Positions 1 to 11,976 are shown, numbered from the stretch's first letter. The stretch: DNA of 64,000 bases from Erythrocercus mccallii (GCA_013397435.1 VZRG01000201.1:89541-153540); one strand, 5' to 3'. The notes: generated by a model not told the origin, from the sequence alone. Translations and numbers: made by a program.

Positions 1-550
1 CTTACCAGCTGTGACAAAAAGTTGTCCTCCACACACTCTAAAAATTTCCTGGACTGCCTCTTTTCTGTTGTATTAGGTTTCCAGCAGATGTCTGGCAGGT
101 TGAAGTCCCCTACAAGAACAAGGACTGGTGATCCTGAAACATTCTCCATCTCCTTATAGAATAAGTGGTCCACCTCTTCTTCCTGGTTGGATGGATGATA
201 ACAGACTCCCAGTAGGATGTCAGCCTTGTTGGCCTTCCCCTGAATTCCCCTGAATTCCCTTGAATTCTTACCCATAGGAATTTAACTTTACTGTCCTTAG
301 TTTCAATTAACATGACATCAAAAGGCTCCCTAATATAAAAGGCCACTCCTTCACCTCTTCTCCCTTTCCTGTCTCTTCTGAAGAGCTTGTGTCTGTCCAG
401 TGCAGTGCTCCAGCTATGTGAGTCATCCCACCACATTTCCATGATGGTCACTACATCACAGCTTTGCTGTCTTACCATGGTCTCCAGCTCTTCTTGTACA
501 CTTGTACATATGAGCCAAAAATATTTCCATCCTTTAAGACTTTATTACTC
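1..550 (-). mobile_element. CR1 LINE fragment, ORF2 endonuclease domain, cut by window edge
   Basis: On the minus strand this reads as the N-terminal part of CR1 ORF2, the apurinic-like endonuclease that nicks target DNA for retrotransposition. Visible landmarks, in order from about 505 down to 1, are VQEELE, the IMEMWWDDSHSW block (which keeps the catalytic-type Glu), a GVAFYIRE block, FLWVRI, a LLGVCYHP block, and the GDFNLPDICWK motif near 80-110, then FLECVEDNFL running off the window start. The longest single open frame is 110-478. It loses phase after FLWVRI, where a 10-bp unit is triplicated (241-268), and the GDFN block continues in another frame. Sequence from 505 to about 550 still resembles the CR1 lead-in (SLKG...) but is degraded. 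The copy is non-functional as seen. The reverse-transcriptase half, if present, lies left of the window. Confidence 0.9.
241..268. repeat. 10-bp unit in three tandem copies inside the CR1 endonuclease frame
   Basis: Three successive near-identical decamers (TGAATTCCCC, TGAATTCCCT, TGAATTCTTA) lie between the WVRI and KANKAD blocks of the CR1 endonuclease. Two extra 10-bp copies add 20 bases. This matches the change of reading phase between the two halves of the domain. Confidence 0.75.
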
Positions 551-623
551 CTATACCTTGTGAACTGCTACTCTGTATATTAAAAATTATATTTATTCTT
601 AACATACATAGAGGAGCAGATGA
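551..623. other. Unassigned spacer between CR1 and microsatellite
   Basis: Short AT-rich sequence with no recognisable element. It separates the CR1 endonuclease fragment from the hexanucleotide array. Confidence 0.5.
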
Positions 624-699
624 AATGGAAATGGAAATGGAAATGGAAATGGAAATGGAAATGGAAATGGAAATGGAAATGGAAATGGAAATGGAAATA
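624..699. repeat. GGAAAT hexanucleotide microsatellite
   Basis: About twelve and a half perfect copies of a six-base unit (ATGGAA/GGAAAT phase) occupy this interval almost without interruption. Because six is a multiple of three, the minus strand stays open and encodes an alternating Ile-Ser run. That explains an open frame at 534-728, which is not a gene. The purity suggests a young, probably length-polymorphic tract. Confidence 0.95.
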
Positions 700-1717
700 G
701 GAGAGAGCTTCCTATGTGGGTGACCCAATAAGAATTACCCTTTTTACCTGCTGCAGGGATCCTCGTGCCCAGCACCTATAACTGGGAATAGAAATCATTG
801 CAGATTGCAGCAAGGCACCACCACAGGCAGGTGCACTGTGGTGTGCTGAGTAGGACCACAGGAAGGACAGACAATGTCAGGAAGATGTGCCTCTGCACAC
901 AACTCTGTCCAGAGCCAACTAGACTCAAAAAGGAAATTTGCTGCATCTTTAAAAGAGAATTGCAGGACCCTTTTATGTCCATAAAGGAGCCAAAATCAGG
1001 ATCTGTCACAAAGAGACCAATGTCTCTTCCAGGGCTGTTTTTGGAGGGGGTGAATACCCTCCTTTTTTTTTGCCTAGGTTAGTGCTAAGAAAATACTAAT
1101 GCTACTAGTGAAAAAAAAAACTAAAAAATATTTTAAAAATGTGTTGGTTTTCCCCATTTTATTTTCACTAAGTTTAATTTTCATGGGATTTTTTTAAAGT
1201 ACATACAAAATGTTTTTATGCTGCAGATTGAATTGAAAAAATTGAAATTGTTATACAGGGAAAGATATTCTGCTTTTGCTAGTAGTCTACTTTTGCCAAA
1301 ATTTTTGATAAATTATGGAATCAGTGTTATGCATAGATTGTAGGGACAATTTTTATTTCAAAATGAATACAAACCAAAAAAACCAAAACAACTCACAAAG
1401 AAACAACAACAAAAAATAAGCCTTGCAATATAAATAGATTGTTTTTTCCTGGTCTATTTATTTAGCCTTTGAGAAATTCCCTTTCTTATTTTAAAATTCA
1501 TTTTGTAATTGAAATAGTGCTGATATTATCCAATATAGATTAAAAAAAGAGAAAATAACAGAATATTAAACCCCTGTACATCTAAGAAATCCAAGATACT
1601 TCCAGTTTTCCTTTCCAACCCTTCAATAACAAGCTCAATAACAGTCTCTAATTTCCATAAAGATAATAATTCACTTACTATTTGACAAGACTGTTTTAAT
1701 ATAATCAACAAATTAGC
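700..1717. other. Unassigned AT-rich stretch
   Basis: No protein family, RNA gene or repeat family recognised. The stretch has several A- and T-runs (for example around 1114 and 1370-1410). Short open frames on both strands near 776-1082 overlap one another and have no recognisable content. Confidence 0.6.
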
Positions 1718-1930
1718 AAAATTGCCCTTCAGTAAGGGCAAATCATGTCTGACAGGCTTGGGGCCTTCCACAATGAGGTTAGATCATTGGTGGATGTGTG
1801 GAGAACAAGTGATGTCATTTACCTCGATGACATCACTTGCTCTTCCCTCATCACATTTAACACTGTCTCACACAACATCCTTGTCCAGATATACGGAGAG
1901 GGACTTTTTGCAAGGACGTGTAATGACTGC
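1718..1930 (+). mobile_element. Older CR1, 5' part: reverse-transcriptase fragment joined to 3'-UTR
   Basis: The plus strand carries a degraded CR1 reverse-transcriptase segment (about 1740-1885). It includes DVIYLD followed by a corrupted stretch and then NTVSHNIL, corresponding to the family's YLDFSKAFDTVSHNIL region. Part of the catalytic neighbourhood is therefore replaced or lost. Immediately after, at about 1891-1928, the sequence jumps to the CR1 3'-UTR motif GAGAGGGACTTTTTGCAAGG, so most of the RT domain is deleted. The copy appears to be interrupted at about 1930 by a second CR1 and to resume at about 2490. Confidence 0.75.
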
Positions 1931-2487
1931 TCACGACATGCTTGCCTCCAGGTATTTTACATTGAATCCTGTGTGCAATTTTGGAAGCCACAATACAAGA
2001 AAGACCTAAAGCTGATAGCGAGTGTCTAAAGGGGGTCTATGGAGGTGGTCAAGGGTCTAGAGGAGAAGCCCTTTAATGAGCAGCTGGCACCACTTGGTCT
2101 GTTCAGTCTGAAGAAGAGGAGGCTGAGGGGAGACCTCAGTGAAGTTACAGCTTCCTCATGAGAGGAAGAAGAGGGGCAGACACTGATCTCTTCTCTGTGG
2201 TGACCAGTGACAAGACCAAAGGGAGTGGCCTGAAGCTGTGACAGAGGAAGTCTAGGGTGGGTATTTGGAAAAGGTTCTTCCCCCAGAGGGTGGTTGTGCA
2301 CTGGAACAGGCTCCCCAGGGGAGTGGTCACAGCCCCAAGCCTGACAGAGCTCAAGAAACACTTGGACACTGCTCTCAGGCGCAGGGTAGGGTTGTTGCGC
2401 TGTCCTGTGCAGGGCCAGGAGTTGGACTCAATGATCTTGTGGATCTCTTCCAACTCAGGTTAGTGTATGATTCTATGATTCTATTAT
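1931..2487 (+). mobile_element. Younger CR1 3' end, apparently nested in the older CR1
   Basis: The fragment begins with a CR1 RT C-terminal tail (SCVQFWKPQYKKDLKL at about 1965-2015) and continues through APLGLFSLKKRRLRGDL. It then runs into the 3'-UTR with GTGACCAGTGACAAGACC, the block ending TTCTTCCCCCAGAGGGTGG, and CTGGAACAGGCTCCCC. It ends with the diagnostic repeat ATGATTCTATGATTCTATTA near 2466-2487. It is 5'-truncated, as most CR1 copies are. Open frames at 2026-2522 on both strands belong to this UTR and are not genes. Confidence 0.88.
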
Positions 2488-2760
2488 CCTGTGACAGGAA
2501 AGGGGAAATGGCTTTAAGCTGAAAGAGGACAGTTTTGGGTTAGACATGAGGAAGAAATTCTTTAATGTTAAAGTGGCAAGGCACCACACTTGCCTAGAGA
2601 AGTTGTGGATAATCCATCCCTGGATGTGCTCAAAGCCAAATTGGACGGGATTTTGAGCAAACTGGTGTAGTGGAAGGTGTCCCATCCCATGTTAGGTGAG
2701 ATGGAATTAAATGGTATTTAAAGTTCCTTACAACTGGATCAATTCCATGACTATGAAAGA
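2488..2760 (+). mobile_element. Older CR1, 3' part after the nested insertion
   Basis: The sequence resumes with TGTGACAGGAAAGGGGAAAT, the piece expected directly after the GAGAGGGAC...GTAATGAC end of the left fragment. It continues through GAGGAAGAAATTCTTTA and CTGGTGTAGTGGAAGGTGTC to a decayed terminus near 2750-2760 (TTCCATGACTATGAAAG). Orientation and order match the left fragment at 1718-1930. Confidence 0.82.
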
Positions 2761-4213
2761 TATTTACTTTTCCCAGTGTTTTCCTATAACTGCAAATGCC
2801 TCCAGAGAATGTCTTTTCCATAGAATTTTTCCACCATTTAAACAACGAAATGGAGGAGAGGGATCTAAAGCCAAATGTGGTAAATATGAATCAGCCAATT
2901 GTTCACCCAGCCAAAGCATCACATTCTCTCCATGTGCCTCTCACATGAGCAGTCATCCATGCTCTCAGCTCTCACTGGTGCTCTCTAGTAAACATCAGAT
3001 CTAGTTTGTGTGTGCTCAAATTTAAATGCAAGCACCTGTGGAATTCCAGAAATGCCCCAGATGTGGAAGTGATCACTACTGTCATGTAATTTCAGACACT
3101 GGAATTCACAGCCATGCTTTGATATAATGTGTCAAAAGGACTGTAAAACAGAGAGGATAATTCCTGGATAATACAGCAGTTATCCCTTGTTCTGCCATCC
3201 TGGAAAGAGCCACACACATAAGGCACCTGAGCCTGTACCTAGTGCTGCTGGAATTAAAGAAAATTTACATATAAATTTCAGATGTTTGGCAGAATTAAGC
3301 ATGTGAAGCTGTTTCTTATGACAGTATTTTTTAGTTAACTAGCTTCCCACCTGCATACCTGCTTCCTTCCTTCTTTCCTCCCTTCCCTGTTTCCTTCCCT
3401 TCCTCCCTTTCTCTCTCTCTCTTCCTTCTTTCTATCCAGAATCAATCCATCACTGTGTATTCTTACAGAACACTCAGTACCACAAAATTTATGTGGAGGT
3501 TGCTGATATATCAGTAATGAGAACATCTTGTAGTCGAAGAATAAAAGAGATAACTCTGAAGATGAAATTTTAACAGGGCTGCAGAGAAACTCAGCTGCTT
3601 GTAAATCATGTCTCCAAGCACATTGCACCATAGGAATGGAAGGTGAATTGGGATTACAACCACCCTAACTCACTCCTTCCTATTCCCACTCCTGGGAATA
3701 TTAGGAATTCTAAAACTTTCTGTGTTGAATTCTGAGATTTCTTTTCCAGGTTGTGATGAAAATTCAGCTGACCTGAACTTGGATTGAGAAAGCATGCAGT
3801 TTTGATTGGAAGTCTGGAAAATAATGTTTAAATTCAACTGAGTTTTGTTTTAATTGTTCTAAAGCCCTCAACTGAAAGTAAGTGCTAGGAGTAACTAATA
3901 GAGCTTTAAGAACATATACTGAATTTTAAATGCACTTTCCTGTCCTTTCACTTTGCTTTGGAAATGTCACAGATCTATGCAATTTATAGGAAAACAGCAA
4001 TTAGGAAGGGGAATCCAAAGTACAGCAAGTAACTCAACTAGCCCAAGACCACATGAGACTTGGTGAAGAAAAAAATAAAACAATCAAACAAAAAAGCAGT
4101 TCAGATTTTATCTCCCCATCTCCTGCTGTAGTTACCAGAAATGATATCAGACCTTAAATATTCTCTTGAGTGTCTGCATTCTGCAGCAAAACACATCTAA
4201 ACTTTAATTCTGG
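2761..4213. other. Unassigned stretch with one pyrimidine-rich tract
   Basis: No gene or named repeat family recognised, apart from the C/T-rich tract annotated separately. Open frames here are under 100 codons and lack family motifs. Confidence 0.6.
3359..3437. repeat. C/T-rich low-complexity tract (CCTT-type)
   Basis: Nearly pure pyrimidine on the plus strand, built of imperfect CCTTCCTTTC and TCTC units. Its minus-strand translation gives a Lys/Glu/Arg/Gly-rich open frame (3335-3631) that is a by-product of the repeat. Confidence 0.9.
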
Positions 4214-4746
4214 TAGAATCATAGGATAGTTTGGGTTTGAAGGAAACTTTAAAGGTTATGAACTCCAAGCCTCCTGTAATGAACAGGGACATTTTCAACT
4301 TAATCAAATGGCTCAAAGCTCCATCTAACCTGACCTTGAAAGTTTCCAGGGATGGGGCATCTACCATGTCTCTGAGCAACCTGTGCCAGGGATTTTTTTT
4401 GTAAAAAAGTTTCTTCCTTATAGCTAATCCAAATTGTCTCTCCTTTTCTTTAAAATCATTATCCCTTGTCCTGCTGCAACAGGGCCTGCAGAGCTTGTCC
4501 CCATCTTTCTCATGGGCCCTGTTCAATAGAGACGGAACGCTGCTGTAAGAGCTCCTTTCTCTGAGCCTTTTCTTCAGCCGAACAACCCCAACTCCCCCAG
4601 CCTGCCTTCACAGGAAAGGTGCTGGAGACCTCTGATCATCTTCATGGGCTTCCTCTGCACTCACTCTGGCAGTTCCATGTCCTTTTTCTGCTGGGGATGC
4701 CAGAGCTGGATGCAGTACTCCAGATGGAGTCTCCTCCAGCAGTTTT
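4214..4746 (-). mobile_element. CR1 LINE, 3' end with RT C-terminal tail
   Basis: Reading the minus strand, the element runs from the RT tail (LEYCIQLWHPQQKKDMEL, around 4661-4725) through the ORF2 end and 3'-UTR (FGLAIRKKLFY, DMVDAPSLETFKVRLDGAL) to a terminus at 4214 (AGAATCATAGGATAGTTTGG on the plus strand). It is 5'-truncated next to a T-run at about 4747-4770. The reading frames are interrupted, so it is inactive. Confidence 0.9.
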
Positions 4747-7700
4747 CCCAACTTTTTTTTTTTATTATTACATCTTTTAAAATGTTTCTTAGCCTCTGTG
4801 TCTGTTTGAAATTATTTTGTACCATACAAAAAGTCTTATTTGCATAGGGAGATTTGATAGCAGGAGGGAACATTCTTCAGAACAGAGGTAGAGCTGACAC
4901 GCTGGCGTGTCCTTTGCTGGGATTGGTGTGGTGCTGCTGAGTAGAAGAGTATTTGTGATGCAACCTTTTCTATTAGCAACTGACCTTTCTTCCTGTTCAG
5001 TCCCTGTGCTTTTTGGCTTTTCTACGAAGTGTTGAAAAGAAAAGAAGAATCCTCAAATGTCTTTTCTAGCGGAGAATCAGGAACAAGCAAAGGACTCTGT
5101 GACAATGAGAAAAATCTAAAAATGTTTAACAGCAAAGAAAACTGGCATAATATAAAGTAGATTTCAGGAGAAAATACAGTGTGGGAAGGATAGAAATATG
5201 ATAAAGAAACACACAGGCACACACACAAAAAGAAATCATAAGTAGAAAAATTAAATTTTGGAGAACAAAATAAAGAGGTGGGAAAGCTCCTGTTGTGAAA
5301 AAATGACACATATATATAAAGTATGTAAATGAATTAAGATTTGCAAAAAAAGAAATTTTTTTTCTGGTCCAGAAAACTGCTTACAGTTCATTGCAAAATT
5401 ACTCAGTGCAGGTGCTATTCTTTATCATGCATCTCACATGTGTCTTTGAAAGTCTGCCCCAGCAGCAAAAGGATGCTGAGATTAGAATGAAATATTCTAC
5501 TGTGTTTTCAGTCAAGAAATCTGCCATGTTATAAACCAGAACATGCCCACGCTCAGTTTAATTAAGATCCATTGGAGTTCAGGATTCTGTCCTTTGAGGG
5601 AAAAATAAAAAACAATTCAAGAAGGTTGGCATAGCAGTAGAGGTGTGATGTAGCAATATTTTATAGTACAGCCTCTTTGCAGTGATTTGTGTGTATAAAG
5701 CCTAATCCAGTAGGCTGTCTCAAAATCTGCCAGCTGCCCTTGTTTTGGAACATAAGATTTACCACAATGTCAGAAATACCATTTGTCAACTCATTTATCC
5801 ACTTATGGACTAGGGCCAGAGTCAAATATTTCAGAATAAGATGAAATAGCTCTCACAGGAGACAGCTATATGATAATCTGCCTGAATAATGCTCTTATCC
5901 TAGATCTTAACAGTTACTGTTTGTCTTGAGCTTTGTATCATGAGGATTCATCTGTCTTTCCTCATCTTAGCTGTTTTCTTTACCTTAGTGATTGTGTGTT
6001 ATATTATTTATAGGTACATACACTTCCTCCTTCCCTCTCTCTATGTTCTTGGTCTCGAACACTGAAGTGGAAATGTGTTGCATGTTGAAATGATGTTTTG
6101 TGGAGGGAAAAAGTAAACAGTTGTATTGGCTTTTGTCCCTTCAAAAGGAGACATTTGAGAGTCTTCTGCTGATGTCCAGAATGTCACCTTTTCTCACAGT
6201 CTAAAAGATGCTGTTGTGGTTTGCTGTTAAGTCAGATGTCCTGTGCCCATGACTGGCCCTTGTAAAGGTGAGTGGGAGCATGACTCCATGGCATATTTAT
6301 CCTATGCAGCTATTTTTCATAAAGGCTACTGAAATTTAATGTACCAGCTAAACTTTGTAGCTTAGCAACTCCACTCATGTAAAGACCTGCATCTGTGGCT
6401 CCAAGCCAAACCCAGATTTCTATGCAAACAGAAGAGAGCATGTTTTACAGGGGGTTCATTATCTGACTGGTCAAGATGGAAGCACAGCTGATAATGCAAC
6501 AGGTAAACAATATGGTCTGAGACAAGTTTGGCAAAGCACCTTGTTTGCATCACAGGTGACCTTTTATTTCATCATTTGACTGTCATTTTTTAACACTTTA
6601 GGACAGAGTTGTACTGGAGCAGCAGTAAGCAGACAGAAACATAAAAATGTGAAAGTGGATAAAGACTGAGTGAAGGGAAGAGGTGTGAGGTAAACATTTG
6701 ACCATTACTGTTAAGTGGGATGAGAGTCAGATGACAGAAAGCAGTGTCCTCAGCTGAGGGGAGGTTACACTGCTGAGACATTGAGTCCTTCACTCTTGTG
6801 TTGCCCCTGCCTTATCCCATCAGTCTCTACATTCCCCAGCTTACCCAGCTGGGGCGATAAGAGATCAATCCCTTCCTTGCAAATTCTAGTGGTTTTTCAT
6901 CCTTGAAACAGGTGAGGGTACACACAAGGAGAAAGAGGAAGACATAACAAGGCTGGATCACAATTCCTCTTTATCTCCTATATGAGTTGATATTTTTTTC
7001 TTAGCTAGCTCTGCTGTGTATGTGATGCTACAAGAGCTACTTTTATCAATGTAAATTTTACACTAATTCCTCAAGGAGCATAACGACCTGCTAGTTTTAA
7101 TATTAACCTCTCTCCAGTGGTGTGAACAAAACATGTAATGATGGAGATTTTATTTAACCTCCTCACTATGGCTTGCTGCCACAAACTCCTCTGACATTCT
7201 CTGCAATGACAGCTGATCTCTGCTTCTCTCTTCCAAATAACTGCAGGCTTATAGAAGAAATCACAGTTTATTATTCTCCCCAAGCAAAATGCAAAGGTTG
7301 ATCCATGTGTTTAAAGCTACAGAGCTGCCAATTACAAATTTTTGGGGTTTTTTTTAACAATAAAATTTGGTTTAATTTTTTCTATAATGCATTAGCACAA
7401 TTCTTTAATTTCAAAGGTTTCATGAAACTATTGAGCAGAGCTGAAAATAAGACCCAGTATGTTTAAGTTGATGTAGCTGCACACATGAGAATTATTTGAG
7501 CATAGACTGATGATATGACTAATGTTCCATCCTTACAGCCTGCTCTGGTGCCTCTCTCTACTTTGCTTCTAGTCTTAGAGCTTGTGATGCACAACAGTAT
7601 TCTAAGCAATGAAGAGTTCTTGAAAATAAAATCAATCTCTGGGCCATATCCCTCCACCTTTTTATATCTCTGTTTTCTTTCTGTCCCTTTGCTTGTTACA

Positions 7701-10700
7701 ACATCAGCATGTAATTTTGCTGTTTTTTTCAGTTTGGTTATTTGGATATTTTTGTTTGGTTTGGTCTAGTTTGATTTTTTAACTATATGAATTAACATAA
7801 TTGTAGAGAACAGAAATATTTCAGTTTGGAAATATTTCCAGGGTAATTAAATGTTAGAAATTTCACAGCATTTATACATGCATGTCTCCTTGCTGTACAT
7901 TAGCAGGCTGTTTTATGTCTTGATTAACAGATCATATGGTTTTAATCAGTGTATTCTGGATCTTTCCAGCTTCAGTGAATCCCTGGAGATGCAGTTTTTC
8001 AGAGAAAAGTGGAACAATGCAATTGGATCACAGTTACTGTAAGATACTGTGACAAAATTCTGAAACGCAGAAGCTTCAGTTATTGCATCTTTGGGAAAAT
8101 TTTGTGCTCCAATGTTAAAGTAACATTGAAAAATAAACATGACACCTACCCCGCCAAAAATCTTTTGAGAATCCAATTTCCCATCAGCCCTTACAACCAA
8201 AAACCTTAAATACAACATTTTCAGCTGTCACGGCTTGCTATGGCTTTTCACAGTGAGTCGATCACCAGTCTCAGCCACGGCTCTATAGATAACCAGACAG
8301 CCCTAATAAGAAAGACAGGCCCACAGAATTGCACAGCAAAATCTAGAGGCAGCCAGGCTTACCAGCAATTCTCTGTGAATAGGGAGATCCATTTGCCCAG
8401 TCTGCACACAAGCCCTAACCAGGAGGCAGTGAAGCCACAAATTCAGTTGTGCTTAACTCTAGATGTGCACGTTTTGCAGAAAAGGCTGGAACTTTAAAGC
8501 TCATTTCCACACAGTCAGGTTGGTGGATTATTTTTTCAGAAATCAGCAGGAGTCAGGCATTTATGTAGAACCTTTGGAATGCTTGTTTTGCATATTGAAT
8601 CATTTTAGATACCAGAAGAGCCTGTTCATCTGGGTGAACCATATTCTCTAAAACTGAGCAGCAAATCACATACACAGATGTGACCAGGACCGCTCTGATC
8701 ACATCTGCTTCTCAAGGCTTCTCAGGTAAAGGCACCAATCATGTGCCTATTTAGTCTCCACATTTTCCTCCCACGTCCCTTTTATGTTTTTGTTCCATCG
8801 CCATTTCTCAGCACTTTTAGCCCTTTCTACAAATCATGCTAATAAACCAAAATAATAAAATGAAATCTTCGGGCAATGTGCAGGAAGCTTTCCCTACTTA
8901 CACTGAGACTACCACTGTTATTCACAGAAATAGGAGACTTTAATAAGTATATCTCTAAGATCGTTACTCATATTAATCCTCAATAATAGAAAAATAAAAG
9001 TAAAATATATTCTTTCATCAGTCATCTAAATATCATGATCTAGTGCTTTAATAAAGAAAAGAACTGAAAAAGCTTTATATTTAGAGCAGTGTCAAAACAA
9101 GAACTTTCTTCTTCTCATTGAAATTAAATGTGTTTTTTTATTCTTTGAATGAACAGCCACTGTGTTACTATGTGATGCTGTCATTTGCATGAATGACTCT
9201 GAACCTAGGAAACTGAAATGTCTGTAAGTTAAGGATCAGCTTCTATGACAAGACTAATGATTTCATTAATAGTACAGGTTCTGCAAGGTCATGCCTGTGA
9301 TTCTGAAACCATGGAAAGATTTCAAAGAAAGATGGACATTACTGGCTGAAGCCACAGGCAGCCAGTGCACATGTTGAAGCAAGTGGATAATTTGCTTGGA
9401 TGAGTCCTATAGATAATTCCAGAGCTCATTTTCTGCCCTGAGATGAGATTTATTGTGTAGATGAGGAGACAAGCACCCCTCCCAGGAAAGTGTCTGTTTG
9501 GCAGTGTTGGTCAAAAGGTGAGGGGCCACTAGGAGAAATTTAAGTATATGTAATGTTGCACCATTATTTTGTATTTCCAATAAAACTTTTTATTAGATTG
9601 CTTGGCTTCCTTTGTTCAGCTTTCTAGTTGACAAATGTAATAAGGTGGATTGTTAAAAAGATCTCCACTGGGCTTTTTTTCACCAAACAGGAATTCTCTT
9701 TTGTCTGCACCATTATCTTCTCACTTTTCGGCTCTGTCAGGGTGTACTCCTGGGCAGAACTGTTTTACCAGGCCATGCATTAAAAAAACCCACAACAAAT
9801 AATCCAAAACATAAGCTGAATGAGTTTGTCTTAAAAATTGTCATGTTTGGGATACACAGGTGCTTATGTCATTGCATGTAGTCAAATCCTGGTTTTATTT
9901 TTTTTTCTTTGCTATTTCAGAGGCACACATCAAATATCATATAATTTACAATGAAAACCAAAGGTGCACTTAGTATTGGGTTTAAAAGCATGAGTAGGGT
10001 AATCAGTTATTCTTCAATCATAATATTTCATTTAGCTATCTCTGCACTGAATCTGTTGTGTCTGGCAAAACAGCTGTTTCTTTCAAAAAGTCATCCAAAC
10101 TTGAAGATACCAAAACATGATATCATTGCTGGATCTGTACTACAAATGAAGAAGGTCTGATGGTGAAGAAAGATAAAAGCAACATTCATGGACATCTGTT
10201 CTGGCTTCCCTGTTATGCAATACTTTTTTGTTTATGTATGAAAACATGAAAGTACAGCTGAGAACAGAAAGAAGATTGCTTCTATTAGCTGGTATCTGGC
10301 AACCTTTAACTCTCTCTGCTGTGCCAGTTAGGGACTCTGAGAGGTTAGGGACTCTGAGAGGATAACTCTGCAGAATTTCACAGATATTGGTCTTAGCCTA
10401 GACTTTCTCTGGATGGCAAACACACAAAAGGTCAAAACAGGCTTTGTTGCATGTGTCTCCCCATTGTGCAGTTGGCAGGATTCTCTGCCCATCCTTCCAA
10501 GCTGAGCTCCTTCTCGACTGGAAGGCTCCACTCCATTGCACTGCAAGGATCATGGGACACTGGAGAGTGGTCGTGCACAGCTGACACCAGCTGGGCTGGC
10601 TAAATTCATGGAGCAGTGCCTTCCACAGCTGCTTCTCAGCTCATGCCATGCCAAGGTGCCTGATGTGCCTGACACTTGGTGACCAGTGGAGCTGCAGTGC

Positions 10701-11449
10701 CACCCTGAATTCTTGGCAGTTCCTCCTGCCACAACCTGCTGTCTTGGCTCATGCTGCTGTGGCTTGTTCAGAGGCCACCTCATGCCTCATTAGACCCTCT
10801 TAAGATCTTGACTCAGCAGGTGCAGCTTGGAGGAAGGGATAGAGTCATTACTGCCAGAGTCAAATCTGACCTCAGCTTCATTGCACTCACATTTGTATGC
10901 TGCTGTTTGCACAATAATTGCAGAATGAAAGGGGAGCAGATGACAACAGGATGGCACCAGGAAAATCCCCTGGAAATGCCTGCACCTTCTCACCAGATGC
11001 AGTTCATTAATTTACTCACAGGAACTGTGTGAATACTAGTGAAGTAATCCCTGGATATTTTTTTCTTTCTGGGAAATCTTCAAAGTTCTGTTCTGTGACT
11101 TGAAATGCTACACGTGCAGAATTCAAGAAATAAAGTTTATTTTTATTTTACATAGTTCAGTGTTTTCATCTGGCCTGGACCTGAAGGTCCTGGCATCTCA
11201 GCTCTTTGAAATTCCATCTGAAGAAATCATGACACTTCTGGTGACACCCTTATAATTTCATAGGTGAGTATACTTGTTGTTGCCTTCACAACACTGTCAA
11301 CCACTTTCTGTCCTGGATTTTTTTTTTATCAAGAGAAACTTAGTAAATATGCACTGTCACAGTTACAGGAAATCCATGCATTTATGAGAAATGCTGAATT
11401 CTTGGGCATAAAAGCATCAGAAGGATAATCAGCATAAAATCTTAGCATT
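4747..11449. other. Long stretch without recognisable gene or repeat
   Basis: About 6.7 kb in which I recognise nothing coding. Open frames are all under 95 codons, overlap on both strands and lack known motifs. There is a CA-containing patch near 5210-5230, a short tandem duplication at 10327-10360 and a relatively GC-rich block at about 10400-10830. AATAAA sites occur (for example 9579-9584) without an upstream gene. Very old transposon remnants could be hidden here. Confidence 0.5.
10327..10360. repeat. 17-bp perfect tandem duplication
   Basis: The unit GTTAGGGACTCTGAGAG occurs twice back to back (10327-10343 and 10344-10360). Confidence 0.95.
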
Positions 11450-11625
11450 TTCACAGAATTACAGAATAATTCAGGTTAGAAGGGACCATAGTGGGTCACC
11501 CAGTCCAACCTCCATGCTCAGGCAGGATCATGCTCGAGCGTAAGGCACAGGATTGTGTCCAGATGGTCCTTGAATATCTCCAGAAAGGGACACCTCACAA
11601 TCTTTCTGAGCAATCTGTTTTGGGA
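11450..11625 (-). mobile_element. CR1 LINE, short 3' fragment
   Basis: The plus strand shows the reverse complement of a CR1 terminus: TCACAGAATTACAGAATAAT, then TTAGAAGGGACCATAGTGGG and CCAGTCCAACC. This continues to TATCTCCAGAAAGGGACACC and CTGAGCAATCTGTTTTGGG. About 175 bp are recognisable before similarity fades. Confidence 0.8.
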
Positions 11626-11976
11626 CGTGACTGGTAATGCAGCATCACTATCTGCTACCTTATTCCATTTTATCACCCCTGCCATACCTGTCAAGGATGA
11701 CAAAGCACATAAGATCTGTGTGAATCACTAAAAATGTGTAAGAGATTAAAAAGAGTTGAAAAAACCCCCACCAAAACTGAAAAAATCTGAAGTGTCATCC
11801 ATCCTAATGATGCGACTCTGGTCCTCAGTGGTGATAAATCAGGAAATTTTTTGGTAGCCATCTTTTCCATGAAGATCTAGGTGATATGAATTTCTTGCAA
11901 AAAAAATGGCCTCAGAAAAAGTATTGGGATGATCAGCTTTAGCATCCTTTTTTCCATTTGGGGTGTAGTGACAGTC
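11626..11976. other. Unassigned spacer
   Basis: Nothing recognised between the CR1 fragment and the LTR. Confidence 0.5.

Noticed and set aside
534..728. Minus-strand open frame with a long Ile-Ser run
   Set aside because: Translation of the GGAAAT hexanucleotide repeat.
2026..2522. Several overlapping open frames on both strands
   Set aside because: They lie in the 3'-UTR of a CR1; no family protein is encoded in those phases.
9579..9584. AATAAA that could mark the 3' end of a gene
   Set aside because: No coding sequence upstream on the plus strand and the area is AT-rich.
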